Source: Hemibagrus wyckioides (Eukaryota > Chordata > Actinopteri > Siluriformes > Bagridae). From it: 64,000 bases of DNA. Location of the stretch: assembly GCF_019097595.1 (NCBI RefSeq), contig NC_080720.1:27584352-27648351 (forward strand). Reading direction: 5' to 3'. Below, in pieces: positions 45,978 through 57,574 of this stretch; within the stretch, counting starts at the first letter, position 1, and every line of letters begins with the position of its first letter. The notes beneath the pieces are model-generated. The model had not been told where the DNA came from, did not search any database, and worked only from the letters and a program-made list of their open reading frames with translations. A program made the position numbers and the translations under genes.

Positions 45978-46735
45978 GAGATAGCTTGATGGACAAAAAC
46001 CAGCATAATGTAGAGTCACGCTTCTGCTATATTGTAGCCTTGGTACACAAATAAATTACACACACACACGCACACACAGAGGAGCAAATCTACCCATCAT
46101 GGAGGAACAGCCTTACTATTTTATGTGTCTTGACTAATAAACCTTAAACCTAAATACCATCCCACTGTAAACCAAGGTGTGTGTTAATTAAGAAATATAC
46201 CACAAATCACAAAGACACAAAAGAAGTATTTTCATGTATAGTGTAAGTGTTTATTGTGTAGTACGCCATTCGCGATGCTGCTATTTGCAGACTTTTCCTT
46301 GCCAGCTTCTCTTCTTTCCGTGCTGCTTTTCCGTGGTGAAAAAATTACCTCTAAATGGTACAAACCACTGACGCTTGAGACTCCTTTCAAAGTATCTTCC
46401 TGTTAAATGTAAACATCACTTGGCTAGTTGGAACTCAGTATGATAACACAACTGTCTCTGACTGCTTGAAAAGTAAGTTGTGTAGTTTTTTGTGTGTTTT
46501 TTTAACACCTTTAGTCTGTTCTTTCTCTCGCTCCACCATGTTCTTTCCTAAGCTTGCATCACCTAAACAGATTCTGTTATTGAGCTGCTTTTTAACTGGT
46601 GGTGGACAAGCTGAAGATATAAGCCTGGAGGAAGATAGTACATGGTGATGTGTTACATGTGAAGTCACTGCTTTTAAAGTGACTGTGGCATCATTGGGAG
46701 TTGTCCTGATACTCCAACCTTGTCTAAATATGTTG
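45051..46735. other. Spacer with (AAAT)n and (AG)n arrays
   Basis: (AAAT)n at 45491-45546 and (AG)n with interruptions at 45890-45979; a short (CA)n near 46060-46079. 45690-45870 is unique and somewhat GC-rich, with no recognisable product. Confidence 0.5.
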
Positions 46736-46837
46736 TAGGGAATCCTGGGTGCCAGTCTTTTGGGGGGAATATTTGAGTTTTCTTAGCAAGTAAAGTTTTC
46801 TTTTTTAAAAGAAGTCTATATTTGTCACAAATACATA

Positions 46838-47382
46838 CACTATATTGCCAAAAGTTTTGGGACGTCTGCCTTTACATGCACATGAACATAATATGGAGTT
46901 GATCTGCCCTCTGCAGCTATAACAGCTCCAACTCTTCTGTGAAGGATTTCCACAAGGTTTAGGAGTTTGTTTATTGGAATTTTTGACCAATCCTCTAGAA
47001 GCGCATTTGTGAGGTAAGGGACTGATGTTGGACGAGAAGGCCTGGCCACTCAGGTCTCCACTCTAATTCATCCCAAAAGTGTTCCGTCAGGTTGAGGTCA
47101 GGACAGTGCAGGCCAGTCAAGTTCCTCCACACCAAACCCGCTCATCCATGTCTTTATGGAGCTTGCTTTGTGCACTGGTGTGCAGTCATGTTGGAACAGG
47201 AAGGGGTCATCCCCAAACTGTTCCCACAAAGTTGGGAGCATGAAATTGTCCAAAATGTCTTGGTATGCTGAAACATTAAGAGTTTCTTTCACTGGAACTA
47301 TGGGGCCGAGCCCAACCCCTGAAAAACGACACCCGAATTCAATGATTTGGAGGGGTGTCCCAAAACTTTTGTCAATATAGTT
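46838..47382 (-). mobile_element. Tc1-like derivative carrying only the transposase C-terminal half
   Basis: 545 bp with ends CACTATATTGCCAAAAGTTT (left) and a matching, slightly mutated right end; TA at 46836-46837. The minus strand retains VGLGPIVPVKETLNVSAYQD, QHDCTPVHKA (second catalytic Asp) and LLEDWSKIPINKLLNLVE. The N-terminal DNA-binding domains are absent, and a small deletion removes the third acid region's context. Same derivative type as the arms at 26633-27445. The left flank GAAGTCTATATTTGTCACAA resembles the SINE at 42010, so it may have inserted into one. Confidence 0.9.
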
Positions 47383-47519
47383 TCTACACACAGGGTTAAG
47401 GGCCTTGTTCAAGAGCCCAGCAGTAGCAGGTTCTGCATCGTGTTATGTAAATACATGAAGGGAATCCTGAGTATCAGTTTCTTTGGGGAATATGTGAGTT
47501 TTGATAGCAAGGGAAGATT
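47383..47519. repeat. Small local duplication near the MITE
   Basis: 47458-47516 (AAGGGAATCCTGAGTATCAG, then GGGGAATATGTGAGTTTTGATAGCAAG) repeats 46736-46795 left of the Tc1 derivative. Between them is a SINE scrap (GGGTTAAGGGCCTTGTTCAA). Confidence 0.7.
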
Positions 47520-47700
47520 TACATTTCAGGCATTCAGGCAGACACCCTTATCCGACGCGACTTACATTTTCATCCCATTTTATAAAACTGAGCAATTGAG
47601 GGTTAAGGGCCTTGCTCAGGGGCCCAGCAGTGGCAGCTTGGTGAACCCTGGATTCGAACTCACAATGTTCTGATCGGTGATCCAACATCTTAACCACTGA
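47520..47700 (-). repeat. SINE, inverted
   Basis: Antisense copy of the 38362 family: CATTCAGGCAGACACCCTTA, TCCGACGCGACTTACATTTT, GAGGGTTAAGGGCCTTGCTC, and box B antisense GGATTCGAACTCACAATGTT. The box A side is degraded. Confidence 0.87.
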
Positions 47701-47890
47701 GAGTATACCTAAGAGTATACTTTACAGCACAGTGAAATTCTTCTTCACATATTCCAGCTTGTTAGGAAGCTAGAGGTTAGGGCACAGGGTTAGTTATGAT
47801 GCAGAAAGGGTTAAGGGCCTTGCTCAAGGGCCCAACAGTGGCAGCTTGGCAATGCTGGGGCTTAAACCTCACTAACTCAGACCATTAGCC
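47701..47890 (-). repeat. SINE, inverted, second family
   Basis: Antisense of the 39596 family: TTTACAGCACAGTGAAATTC, GGGCACAGGGTTAG, GGTTAAGGGCCTTGCTCAAG, GGCAATGCTGGGGCTTAAAC. It lies head to tail with the preceding SINE. Confidence 0.82.
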
Positions 47891-49694
47891 AACAATGTAC
47901 CATTTTGGTCCTTTTTGAAGGTGTCATTTTGGACTTCTCTATTTACTGAAACTTTCATTTGTTTCCTTTTTACCAGGGCTTGGGAATCTTGAGGCAGCCT
48001 ACATATCGCTATGATTTCCATTCGCTCTGCCACGATCCGATTATAAACCGATTCTCGATGCACCTCCACAGCTGTTAATGTTTAAAGCGGAAAGTAAAAT
48101 GCTGTACACTGCCTCCAGCATGTGAAAAGCTGAGCAAAAGCGTAGGTTTTCACCGGCGGTGCGCAGGCACAAATGTTTTGCGATGAAACTTGCATTTGAC
48201 CTGGTAATTCGCTTCACCCTTTCTGAATGATGTGAAAACTTTGCCGCTTGCTCGAGGGCTTCTTTGTTGAGCAGGCACAGCAGAAAACTTCAGATAGAAA
48301 TGGAAGTGGATTGTAAGTAAGTTTTGTTCATTTTGCAGGCTTCTTGTCCACTTCTTTTTGTCTTTTTAATGGAAACAAATCCAAAATCACTGTCGCTTTC
48401 TAGTTAGTTCACCTCGTTTCTAGTTAGTTAATGCTTAGCATGTTTTAGTCTTGTTAGCTTAAAATAATATCACCGAGACTTATGACCAAAAATTTATCAC
48501 TAAATCATTTAAACAAATAGAGATCTAAGAATACAATTTTTCTTTGCCTTCTATTAAAATTTCGCTGTAGAAATAAAAAGACAGTAAAAGTGATACCATG
48601 CTGTTTTTTATGCTAATCCAAAATTTCTTCCCCTGAATTATTTTCCCTTCCTTCAAAATACTGCTTAAGTGATCAAGTTCATTCACAGCCCCAAGTTTAT
48701 TAGCTTCGCTGTGATGTTAATCCCTAAAAAAAGCCTTTTCTTGCTCGCCACGCTTCTACCGTTAGCATAATGTAGCCTAGCACAGCTTCACAACAGGAAG
48801 GGCAGGAAGAGAAGGTGTGAACTGTTAGCAGTGTAAAGCAGATAATGAGGCTTCTAACAGGGGAGTAAAGTGAGAATGTGCTCTGTCATCTACAGCTGGT
48901 GAGAAAGAGATACTCATAACAGCGCTAGCTTTGTTTCCTGGATCAGCGGGTGTGCGGGGTGTCAGTGCTGCGTCCTCAGTCCAAACAAACAGTGCACAGG
49001 TGTTTGGTTTGCCAGTAAAACACTGCGACAGTAACGCTTCGCTAACAATTACATTTTTTACCTCAAAGACTCATCAGCTTGATCTTCACAATAGGCGCAT
49101 GTCTGTAACACGACACTGGGGCACATCAAAACTTATTTCGTAAAAACTGTTTTCGCAAAACATGTGGTATTCATGAAAATCGTGATTTTTTTTGGATTCA
49201 TCCTATAAGAGCTCTTACACTGAAGTAAAATTACGCACTACGGCTTTAAATCGTATAAATGGCCTATAGCATGTTTATACAAATTACACAGTCATGTCTA
49301 AATAACTAATTTCAATGACCTTATGGCTTCATTTAATCCGAAATACAACTAAATATAAATCTGTTTACTGGCTTGGTCATTTATTAGTGATGATTCATTT
49401 ATTAACAAACACACACGGGTAAGAATAAAGTCAGCGTTCCAGCAAGTTTTCATTTAGTTTGGTCTACAAATACTCATTTTCTCATTCATTTTTTCTGCCT
49501 AAAAAGTTTATTTTACACAATGGCAAAACAATGGAGAAACAACAGTTTCTCCCAATATGCCCCTATGGAACGAGTGTACAAATGTAGAATAAGGATTACA
49601 TTGTATATTGATGCTTCGGCATTTAATAATAAACTTGAACCTTGATGTATCGTTAAAACCAGCTACAGTACTGGTGTATTTATTATTTATTGTT
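47891..49694. other. Unique intron-like sequence
   Basis: No gene supported. CAGGGCTTGGGAATC at 47973 and CCGATTCTCGATGCAC at 48047 recall hAT-type element ends, but no partner end or transposase was found. The rest is AT-rich and unique. Confidence 0.4.
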
Positions 49695-49920
49695 GTCATA
49701 TAGTGGCTTAGTGGTTAAGCCACTTATGCCTCGCACCTCCAGGGTTGGGGGTTTGATTCCCACCTCCTGTGTGCATGGAGGTTGCTGTACCTTTCTTTGT
49801 ACCTCAGAGGTTTCCTCCTGGTTTATTCTAAGTCTAAAACTATGTGTTGTAGGCTGGCATCTCTAAATTCTGTGTCAGGGTATAGGATGTACCCTGAGAC
49901 CCCTGGGATAGACTCCAGGT
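49695..49920 (+). repeat. V-SINE-like SINE, 5' part, interrupted by a LINE
   Basis: tRNA-like head GTGGCTTAGTGGTTAAGC (box A) and GGGGGTTTGATTCCC (box B), then body words CATGGAGGTTGCTG, TTTCCTCCTGG, GGCATCTCTAAATTCTG and TAGGATGTACCCTGAG, GATAGACTCCAGG. The body stops mid-element at 49920 where LINE sequence begins. Its missing 3' end, GATAAGCAGTACA, reappears at 55061. Confidence 0.88.
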
Positions 49921-49930
49921 TTCCCACAAG

Positions 49931-50456
49931 CCTTAGTAGGATAACCATCACCATCAACGGGACCACAGTGGAGAGAGTGGACAGTTTCTGTTACCTAGGT
50001 GTTTACATCACACAGGACCTGACATGGTCCTGTCACGTTAACACCCTGGTGAAGAAGGCCCGGCAGCGTCTTTATCATCTCAGACGCCTGAAGGACTTTA
50101 AACTGCCCTCAAACGTGCTAAAGACATTCTACACCTGCACCATTGAGAGCATCCTGATGGGAAGTATCACTGCCTGGTTTGGGAACAGCACCAAACAGGA
50201 CAGGCAAGCTCTCCAGAGGGTGGTGCGATCAGCCGAGCGCGCCATCCGCACCGAGCTTCCTGACCTGGACACCATATACAGCAAGCGGTGCTGGACCAAA
50301 GCCAGCAAGATTATGAAGGACATCAGCCATCCCAACAATGGACTCTTCTCTCTGTTGAGGTCAGGGAAACGTTTCCGTTCCTTGAAGGCGAACACAGAGA
50401 GAATGAGGAGGAGCTTCTTCCCGCAGGCCATTCGGGCCCTCAACCAGTACACCTAG
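49931..50456 (+). pseudogene. LINE ORF2 C-terminal region
   Basis: About 175 codons ending at TAG (50454-50456). Motifs: INGTTVERVDSFCYLGVYIT, DLTWSCHVNTLVKKARQRLY, FYTCTIESILMGSITAWFGN, LQRVVRSAERAI and RRSFFPQAIRALN. This is the segment after the reverse transcriptase palm. The frame is intact, but RT and endonuclease domains are missing through 5' truncation, so it is inactive. The longer open frame starts inside the upstream SINE and is not a real start. Confidence 0.9.
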
Positions 50457-50594
50457 GATCTGGACTCTCTATTCTTACCCCCACACAACATAACATTCTA
50501 CCTCAGCTGATTGTTGCACATGCTATATTGCACTACTCTGTACACACAATAACACTCACTGTACATCTTCTCTGTACATCTTTGTGTGTGCACT

Positions 50595-53500
50595 GCACTG
50601 TCACTTTGCTCCCTGTAAAACTGGACATTATATTTTGTCACTTTGCACTGTCACTTTGCTCCCTGTAAAACTGGACATTATATTTTGTCACTTTGCACTG
50701 TCACTTTGCTCCCTGTAAAACTGGACATTATATTTTGTCACTTTGCACTGTCACTTTGCTCCCTGTAAAACTGGACATTATATTTTGTCACTTTGCACTG
50801 TCACTTTGCTCCCTGTAAAACTGGACATTATATTTTGTCACTTTGCACTGTCACTTTGCTCCCTGTAAAACTGGACATTATATTTTGTCACTTTGCACTG
50901 TCACTTTGCTCCCTGTAAAACTGGACATTATATTTTGTCACTTTGCACTGTCACTTTGCTCCCTGTAAAACTGGACATTATATTTTGTCACTTTGCACTG
51001 TCACTTTGCTCCCTGTAAAACTGGACATTATATTTTGTCACTTTGCACTGTCACTTTGCTCCCTGTAAAACTGGACATTATATTTTGTCACTTTGCTCCC
51101 TGTAAAACTGGACATTATATTTTGTCACTTTGCACTGTCACTTTGCTCCCTGTAAAACTGGACATTATATTTTGTCACTTTGCTCCCTGTAAAACTGGAC
51201 ATTATATTTTGTCACTTTGCTCCCTGTAAAACTGGACATTATATTTTGTCACTTTGCTCCCTGTAAAACTGGACATTATATTTTGTCACTTTGCTCCCTG
51301 TAAAACTGGACATTATATTTTGTCACTTTGCACTGTCACTTTGCTCCCTGTAAAACTGGACATTATATTTTGTCACTTTGCACTGTCACTTTGCTCCCTG
51401 TAAAACTGGACATTATATTTTGTCACTTTGCTCCCTGTAAAACTGGACATTATATTTTGTCACTTTGCTCCCTGTAAAACTGGACATTATATTTTGTCAC
51501 TTTGCTCCCTGTAAAACTGGACATTATATTTTGTCACTTTGCTCCCTGTAAAACTGGACATTATATTTTGTCACTTTGCTCCCTGTAAAACTGGACATTA
51601 TATTTTGTCACTTTGCTCCCTGTAAAACTGGACATTATATTTTGTCACTTTGCTCCCTGTAAAACTGGACATTATATTTTGTCACTTTGCACTGTCACTT
51701 TGCTCCCTGTAAAACTGGACATTATATTTTGTCACTTTGCACTGTCACTTTGCTCCCTGTAAAACTGGACATTATATTTTGTCACTTTGCTCCCTGTAAA
51801 ACTGGACATTATATTTTGTCACTTTGCTCCCTGTAAAACTGGACATTATATTTTGTCACTTTGCTCCCTGTAAAACTGGACATTATATTTTGTCACTTTG
51901 CTCCCTGTAAAACTGGACATTATATTTTGTCACTTTGCTCCCTGTAAAACTGGACATTATATTTTGTCACTTTGCTCCCTGTAAAACTGGACATTATATT
52001 TTGTCACTTTGCACTGTCACTTTGCTCCCTGTAAAACTGGACATTATATTTTGTCACTTTGCACTGTCACTTTGCTCCCTGTAAAACTGGACATTATATT
52101 TTGTCACTTTGCACTGTCACTTTGCTCCCTGTAAAACTGGACATTATATTTTGTCACTTTGCTCCCTGTAAAATTGGACATTATATTTTGTCACTTTGCA
52201 CTGTCACTTTGCTCCCTGTAAAACTGGACATTATATTTTGTCACTTTGCTCCCTGTAAAACTGGACATTATATTTTGTCACTTTGCACTGTCACTTTGCT
52301 CCCTGTAAAACTGGACATTATATTTTGTCACTTTGCTCCCTGTAAAACTGGACATTATATTTTGTCACTTTGCTCCCTGTAAAACTGGACATTATATTTT
52401 GTCACTTTGCTCCCTGTAAAACTGGACATTATATTTTGTCACTTTGCTCCCTGTAAAACTGGACATTATATTTTGTCACTTTGCACTGTCACTTTGCTCC
52501 CTGTAAAACTGGACATTATATTTTGTCACTTTGCTCCCTGTAAAACTGGACATTATATTTTGTCACTTTGCTCCCTGTAAAACTGGACATTATATTTTGT
52601 CACTTTGCTCCCTGTAAAACTGGACATTATATTTTGTCACTTTGCACTGTCACTTTGCTCCCTGTAAAACTGGACATTATATTTTGTCACTTTGCTCCCT
52701 GTAAAACTGGACATTATATTTTGTCACTTTGCACTGTCACTTTGCTCCCTGTAAAACTGGACATTATATTTTGTCACTTTGCTCCCTGTAAAACTGGACA
52801 TTATATTTTGTCACTTTGCTCCCTGTAAAACTGGACATTATATTTTGTCACTTTGCTCCCTGTAAAACTGGACATTATATTTTGTCACTTTGCTCCCTGT
52901 AAAACTGGACATTATATTTTGTCACTTTGCACTGTCACTTTGCTCCCTGTAAAACTGGACATTATATTTTGTCACTTTGCACTGTCACTTTGCTCCCTGT
53001 AAAACTGGACATTATATTTTGTCACTTTGCTCCCTGTAAAACTGGACATTATATTTTGTCACTTTGCTCCCTGTAAAACTGGACATTATATTTTGTCACT
53101 TTGCTCCCTGTAAAACTGGACATTATATTTTGTCACTTTGCTCCCTGTAAAACTGGACATTATATTTTGTCACTTTGCTCCCTGTAAAACTGGACATTAT
53201 ATTTTGTCACTTTGCTCCCTGTAAAACTGGACATTATATTTTGTCACTTTGCTCCCTGTAAAACTGGACATTATATTTTGTCACTTTGCACTGTCACTTT
53301 GCTCCCTGTAAAACTGGACATTATATTTTGTCACTTTGCACTGTCACTTTGCTCCCTGTAAAACTGGACATTATATTTTGTCACTTTGCTCCCTGTAAAA
53401 CTGGACATTATATTTTGTCACTTTGCTCCCTGTAAAACTGGACATTATATTTTGTCACTTTGCTCCCTGTAAAACTGGACATTATATTTTGTCACTTTGC

Positions 53501-54559
53501 TCCCTGTAAAACTGGACATTATATTTTGTCACTTTGCTCCCTGTAAAACTGGACATTATATTTTGTCACTTTGCACTGTCACTTTGCTCCCTGTAAAACT
53601 GGACATTATATTTTGTCACTTTGCACTGTCACTTTGCTCCCTGTAAAACTGGACATTATATTTTGTCACTTTGCACTGTCACTTTGCTCCCTGTAAAACT
53701 GGACATTATATTTTGTCACTTTGCACTGTCACTTTGCTCCCTGTAAAACTGGACATTATATTTTGTCACTTTGCTCCCTGTAAAACTGGACATTATATTT
53801 TGTCACTTTGCACTGTCACTTTGCTCCCTGTAAAACTGGACATTATATTTTGTCACTTTGCTCCCTGTAAAACTGGACATTATATTTTGTCACTTTGCAC
53901 TGTCACTTTGCTCCCTGTAAAACTGGACATTATATTTTGTCACTTTGCTCCCTGTAAAACTGGACATTATATTTTGTCACTTTGCACTGTCACTTTGCTC
54001 CCTGTAAAACTGGACATTATATTTTGTCACTTTGCACTGTCACTTTGCTCCCTGTAAAACTGGACATTATATTTTGTCACTTTGCACTGTCACTTTGCTC
54101 CCTGTAAAACTGGACATTATATTTTGTCACTTTGCTCCCTGTAAAACTGGACATTATATTTTGTCACTTTGCACTGTCACTTTGCTCCCTGTAAAACTGG
54201 ACATTATATTTTGTCACTTTGCTCCCTGTAAAACTGGACATTATATTTTGTCACTTTGCACTGTCACTTTGCTCCCTGTAAAACTGGACATTATATTTTG
54301 TCACTTTGCTCCCTGTAAAACTGGACATTATATTTTGTCACTTTGCTCCCTGTAAAACTGGACATTATATTTTGTCACTTTGCTCCCTGTAAAACTGGAC
54401 ATTATATTTTGTCACTTTGCTCCCTGTAAAACTGGACATTATATTTTGTCACTTTGCTCCCTGTAAAACTGGACATTATATTTTGTCACTTTGCTCCCTG
54501 TAAAACTGGACATTATATTTTGTCACTTTGCTCCCTGTAAAATTGGACATTATATTTTG
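50595..54559. repeat. 37/50-bp tandem array, ~94 units, inside the LINE 3' region
   Basis: The core unit is 37 bp: TCACTTTGCTCCCTGTAAAA plus CTGGACATTATATTTTG. Thirty-eight units carry an extra 13 bp, TCACTTTGCACTG, making 50 bp. The first ten are all 50-bp; later ones are mixed. Sequence identity is almost complete (AAATTGG variants at about 52172 and 54540). The order of long and short units is itself repeated with an offset of about 1.6 kb. Reading frames of up to 137 codons in it are artefacts. Confidence 0.98.
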
Positions 54560-54778
54560 CCTCATATACACTTCTACAATATATTTAGATATTTATCTTA
54601 CATATGCACACTGTACATACTACACTCTTTTGCATCACCATTTCAATGTTGACTTTAGCAGACCTTGTATCTACATATATTCATATCCATACACTGTATC
54701 TTCTGTACATATAGAGTCTACACATATATTTATTTTATATTGTTTTATTTTTCACATATACTATACATATACTATATT

Positions 54779-54782
<4 letters not shown>

Positions 54783-54849
<67 letters not shown>

Positions 54850-54857
54850 TTTTTGTG
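54783..54857. repeat. (AT)29 followed by poly-T
   Basis: AT dinucleotides to 54840, then a run of about 15 T, then (GT)n. Part of the LINE 3' region. Confidence 0.95.
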
Positions 54858-55060
54858 TGTGTGTTTGTTTTTATACTTTTATATTTTTACACTTTTATAT
54901 CTGTTACACTTTTTCTTTCTATTCTTTCCTCTTTTATGTAAGACAGTCGTAAAAATCATTTCACTACATGTCGTACTATGTATGATTTCGTATGTGACAA
55001 ATAAAATTTGAATTTGAAAATTTGAATTTGAATTTGAAAATTTGAATTTGAATTTGAATT

Positions 55061-55085
55061 TGATAAGCAGTACATAGAAAGGATA
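55061..55085 (+). repeat. 3' remnant of the interrupted SINE
   Basis: GATAAGCAGTACATAGAAAG matches GATAAGCGGTACAGACAATG, the 3' end of the SINE at 13445. It directly follows the LINE tail and completes the SINE begun at 49695. Confidence 0.8.
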
Positions 55086-55435
55086 CATATCTGCTGGGAA
55101 GTAATAAAAATTTATCACAAAAAAAGGTGGAAAGAGGGTTTAAGGTCCAAAAAAATATTCCAGAAACAACTTTATTACTTTACTTTATTATACTGTCATG
55201 ATGAAAATTCTGCCTCTTCATAAAGTCTCGGTTACAATACACAGCCTTCACGCCAAGAACTGTCATGACTCATAGTCCAGTCTGTAATCTTTTTGAGCAA
55301 ATGGTTGGCACAGAAAATCAGGAATGTCTCACCTCCTGGTCAAGTTTCAGGCTATGTGGAGCGGAGTTGAGGGTTTGAAACGGAACTTGTGTGCAGCATT
55401 ATCTGTTAAGACATGACAGAAAGAATACGCAACCA
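55086..55435. other. Short unique spacer
   Basis: Nothing recognised. Confidence 0.4.
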
Positions 55436-55981
55436 CAGTAGAACCTCGGCATACATATACTCTCCCTTCGCCTTAAGAATTGAAATTTTGCAAGACATTT
55501 GAATCGGCATACGAAGAATTTTTCCGAACCGAACCAAATACTGGCAAAGTTGCGCGTACATCTGGGAGCCGTTCAAGCCAAGCGAAGCCAACCGAAGCGA
55601 GTTTACGAAAAAAAATTTCAGTCAGCGAAAGCTGTTTGGAAAGAGTCAACCCAGGATAACAACATTGCCTTCGCCATGCATTCAAAAGCTAGGTGATTTT
55701 TTGCTTGTTTTTTTGTTGACAGATTGGTGGCGTGGGTGGTCTGTTCTATTTTTAGCGGCACAACTTCCTGTAAGGACCCTTGACATGGAATGCTTAGCAT
55801 GGGTCAGTTCTTTGTAAGCAGCCATACAGTTTACATACGCTTTGTACTGGTAATATTGGTCATATTTTTGGGTGGCTGGAATGGATTATCTGCATTTGCA
55901 TTATTTCGTATGGGAAAATTCATATCGCAAAAAAAATTTCACCTTAAGAACGAATTAAATTCGTATGCTGGGGTTCGACTG
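55436..55981. mobile_element. Pogo/Tigger-like MITE, copy 1
   Basis: 546 bp with ends CAGTAGAACCTCGGCATAC (left) and CAGTCGAACCCCAGCATACG (reverse complement of right). TA follows the right end; the left flank is CA, a decayed TA. The interior aligns inverted to 59267-60561 (shared CAATCTGTCAACAAAAAAAC, AAGCATTCCATGTCAAG, CAGATAATCC.TTCCAGCCACCC). No intact transposase; short frames are not conserved between the copies. Class assignment rests on the CAGTNGAACCTCGG-type end and TA target. Confidence 0.75.
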
Positions 55982-56224
55982 TACACGTAAATGCAAAATA
56001 TAGGTTGTGCTGGATCAAGTGCTATTCTGTGGTTGATTATAGTGTTGTAATGGTACATGATGATTGATACTAGACTTCTTTTAGATCTTCTCATTCATAA
56101 GTCATTGTGTTAGTCATTGCATTTTGGGGCTTTAATGCATGTGCTCGAGTTTAACCCTTTTTACCAGGACACTTGCGTTCTGTTCTGCTGGCGGAATGAA
56201 ATCGACTTTTCAATCAATATAAAC
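55982..56224. other. Unique spacer
   Basis: Nothing recognised. Confidence 0.4.
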
Positions 56225-56645
56225 AAATGAATTATTTTATCATGGCAAAGTCTGATATAAAATGAGTCAGAACTCTGTTGGCTTTCAGTGTCAGACGTGT
56301 GTGTTTTCCCTCTGTTGGATAACCTTAAACAGAATTTTTGTGGTTGGAGATAACCATTTTAGCCGCTTTGAACAAGTACTTGGAGTATCTCAGAGAGCAG
56401 AAATGGGCTTGATATCACCATTTACTTTGAAGATAGAAACATTTGTCTGAACATTTCTCTAAATATATTGCTCCTAGCAGGCTAGATAAAAACAGAAATA
56501 CTTAAGAAAAACTACAAATTCTTAAAACTCTGAGTGTCTACTTTCATATGAGCTTCATCTTAACCATCATTGTGGAATGGGACATGACAAAGACATTCAA
56601 TGCTTCACCTAGACACAACAAAAACAGGAGCAAATTCCATTTTTT
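56225..56645 (+). repeat. Dispersed repeat of unknown family, copy 2
   Basis: Matches 29088-29445 in the same order and strand, and is longer because of inserts near 56345-56460. See copy 1 for shared words. No coding potential seen. Confidence 0.8.
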
Positions 56646-57574
56646 GGCCTCTGGGGGAAGAGAGTTAAAGTCAGTAGTCTATATACAGGTACGCTACTGA
56701 AAAGATACCTTTACTCAATGCGATCTCCGAGGTCTGAGTTATGTATATCTGAATATATCTAACTTTCCCCATGAACTTTGGACTAAGGTTGATGACTGAG
56801 TGCAAATATCATCGATTTAAATAGCACACTTGTGATTTAAAGCCAAGGTTTAATGTAAATGCACTACAGAGGATGTATTTTTCTAGTTCAGGTCTTACAT
56901 AATGCCCTCTGTAGGCAAATCTCTAGCATTTAGAATGATCTTGCTATTATACAGCTTAGGTCCTTTTATGACTGGGAATAACAGCGGTGTCGTTAAACAC
57001 AGACTCTTCAACTGAACATTGCTGAACTGCCTCTCAGGAACCGACTCAGTTAGAGCACATGACCAGCATCCCGATGGTTCAGCAGGATGTTACTTAAAGG
57101 CAAACATTTTTATTGACAGATGGTTAAGAGCAATGTTTGGCCGTGATATGATGTGTGACATGTGCTATATATTAAGTAAACAAGCTAGTAAGAGTAAACA
57201 ACAGCAAATCATCCCACAGCAATAATAACCTGATGAACAGCCATACACACACCACACCTCTCTCTAGTCTTATAATAAATGATGGTAATCAGCCTTTATT
57301 ACAAAATGATTACAAACTCAGGGATAATCAGAGGGCTCATATCATCAACCCTGAGAGGACGATGCTGTTATTTTGTATAGTAGGATATTGTGTATTTAGT
57401 ATATTGTGTGTTTATTAGAATTTAAAAGCACTTGACTGATCGCAGTACACAGTGTTGATGCTTTCTACACTTCCATCCTCAGCTCAATCATTTGGTTTCT
57501 ATGGTAACGACTTACCAGAGTTTTCGGTAAGTTTTACAGTTTTCAGTGAGATGTTTATTTAACAGTTTTGGAAG
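56646..57574. other. Unique intron-like sequence
   Basis: No gene. GGTTTCTATGGTAACGACTT and TTTTGGAAGGAGTCTC (57497-57582) resemble, inverted, the duplicated words at 18375-18658, hinting at another dispersed repeat. Confidence 0.45.

Larger units (their letters stand above)
49921..55060 (+). mobile_element. 5'-truncated non-LTR retrotransposon with expanded 3' region
   Basis: One insertion: a C-terminal ORF piece (to 50456), a short unique segment, a ~4-kb tandem array, then a T/AT-rich segment and the terminal GTGACAAATAAAATTTGAAT with (TTTGAA)n-like repeats (55003-55060). The 3' end type is familiar from fish CR1/L2/Rex-like LINEs, whose 3' UTRs also contain CACTTTGCACTGTCACTTTG words. 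The insertion splits a SINE, which fixes both borders. Exact clade not assigned. Confidence 0.85.

Noticed and set aside
47973..48065. Possible hAT element start (CAGGGCTTGGGAATC, CCGATTCTCGATGCAC)
   Set aside because: No matching opposite end, 8-bp target duplication or transposase found.
49695..49775. Possible tRNA gene with A and B boxes
   Set aside because: Only SINE head similarity; the arms do not form a closed cloverleaf and the sequence runs straight into the SINE body. The same applies to 39596 and 42180-42250.
50595..54559. CRISPR-like regular repeats, and frames of HCHFAPCKTGHYIL-type sequence
   Set aside because: There are no unique spacers; whole units repeat head to tail inside a LINE in vertebrate DNA. 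Frames come from the period.
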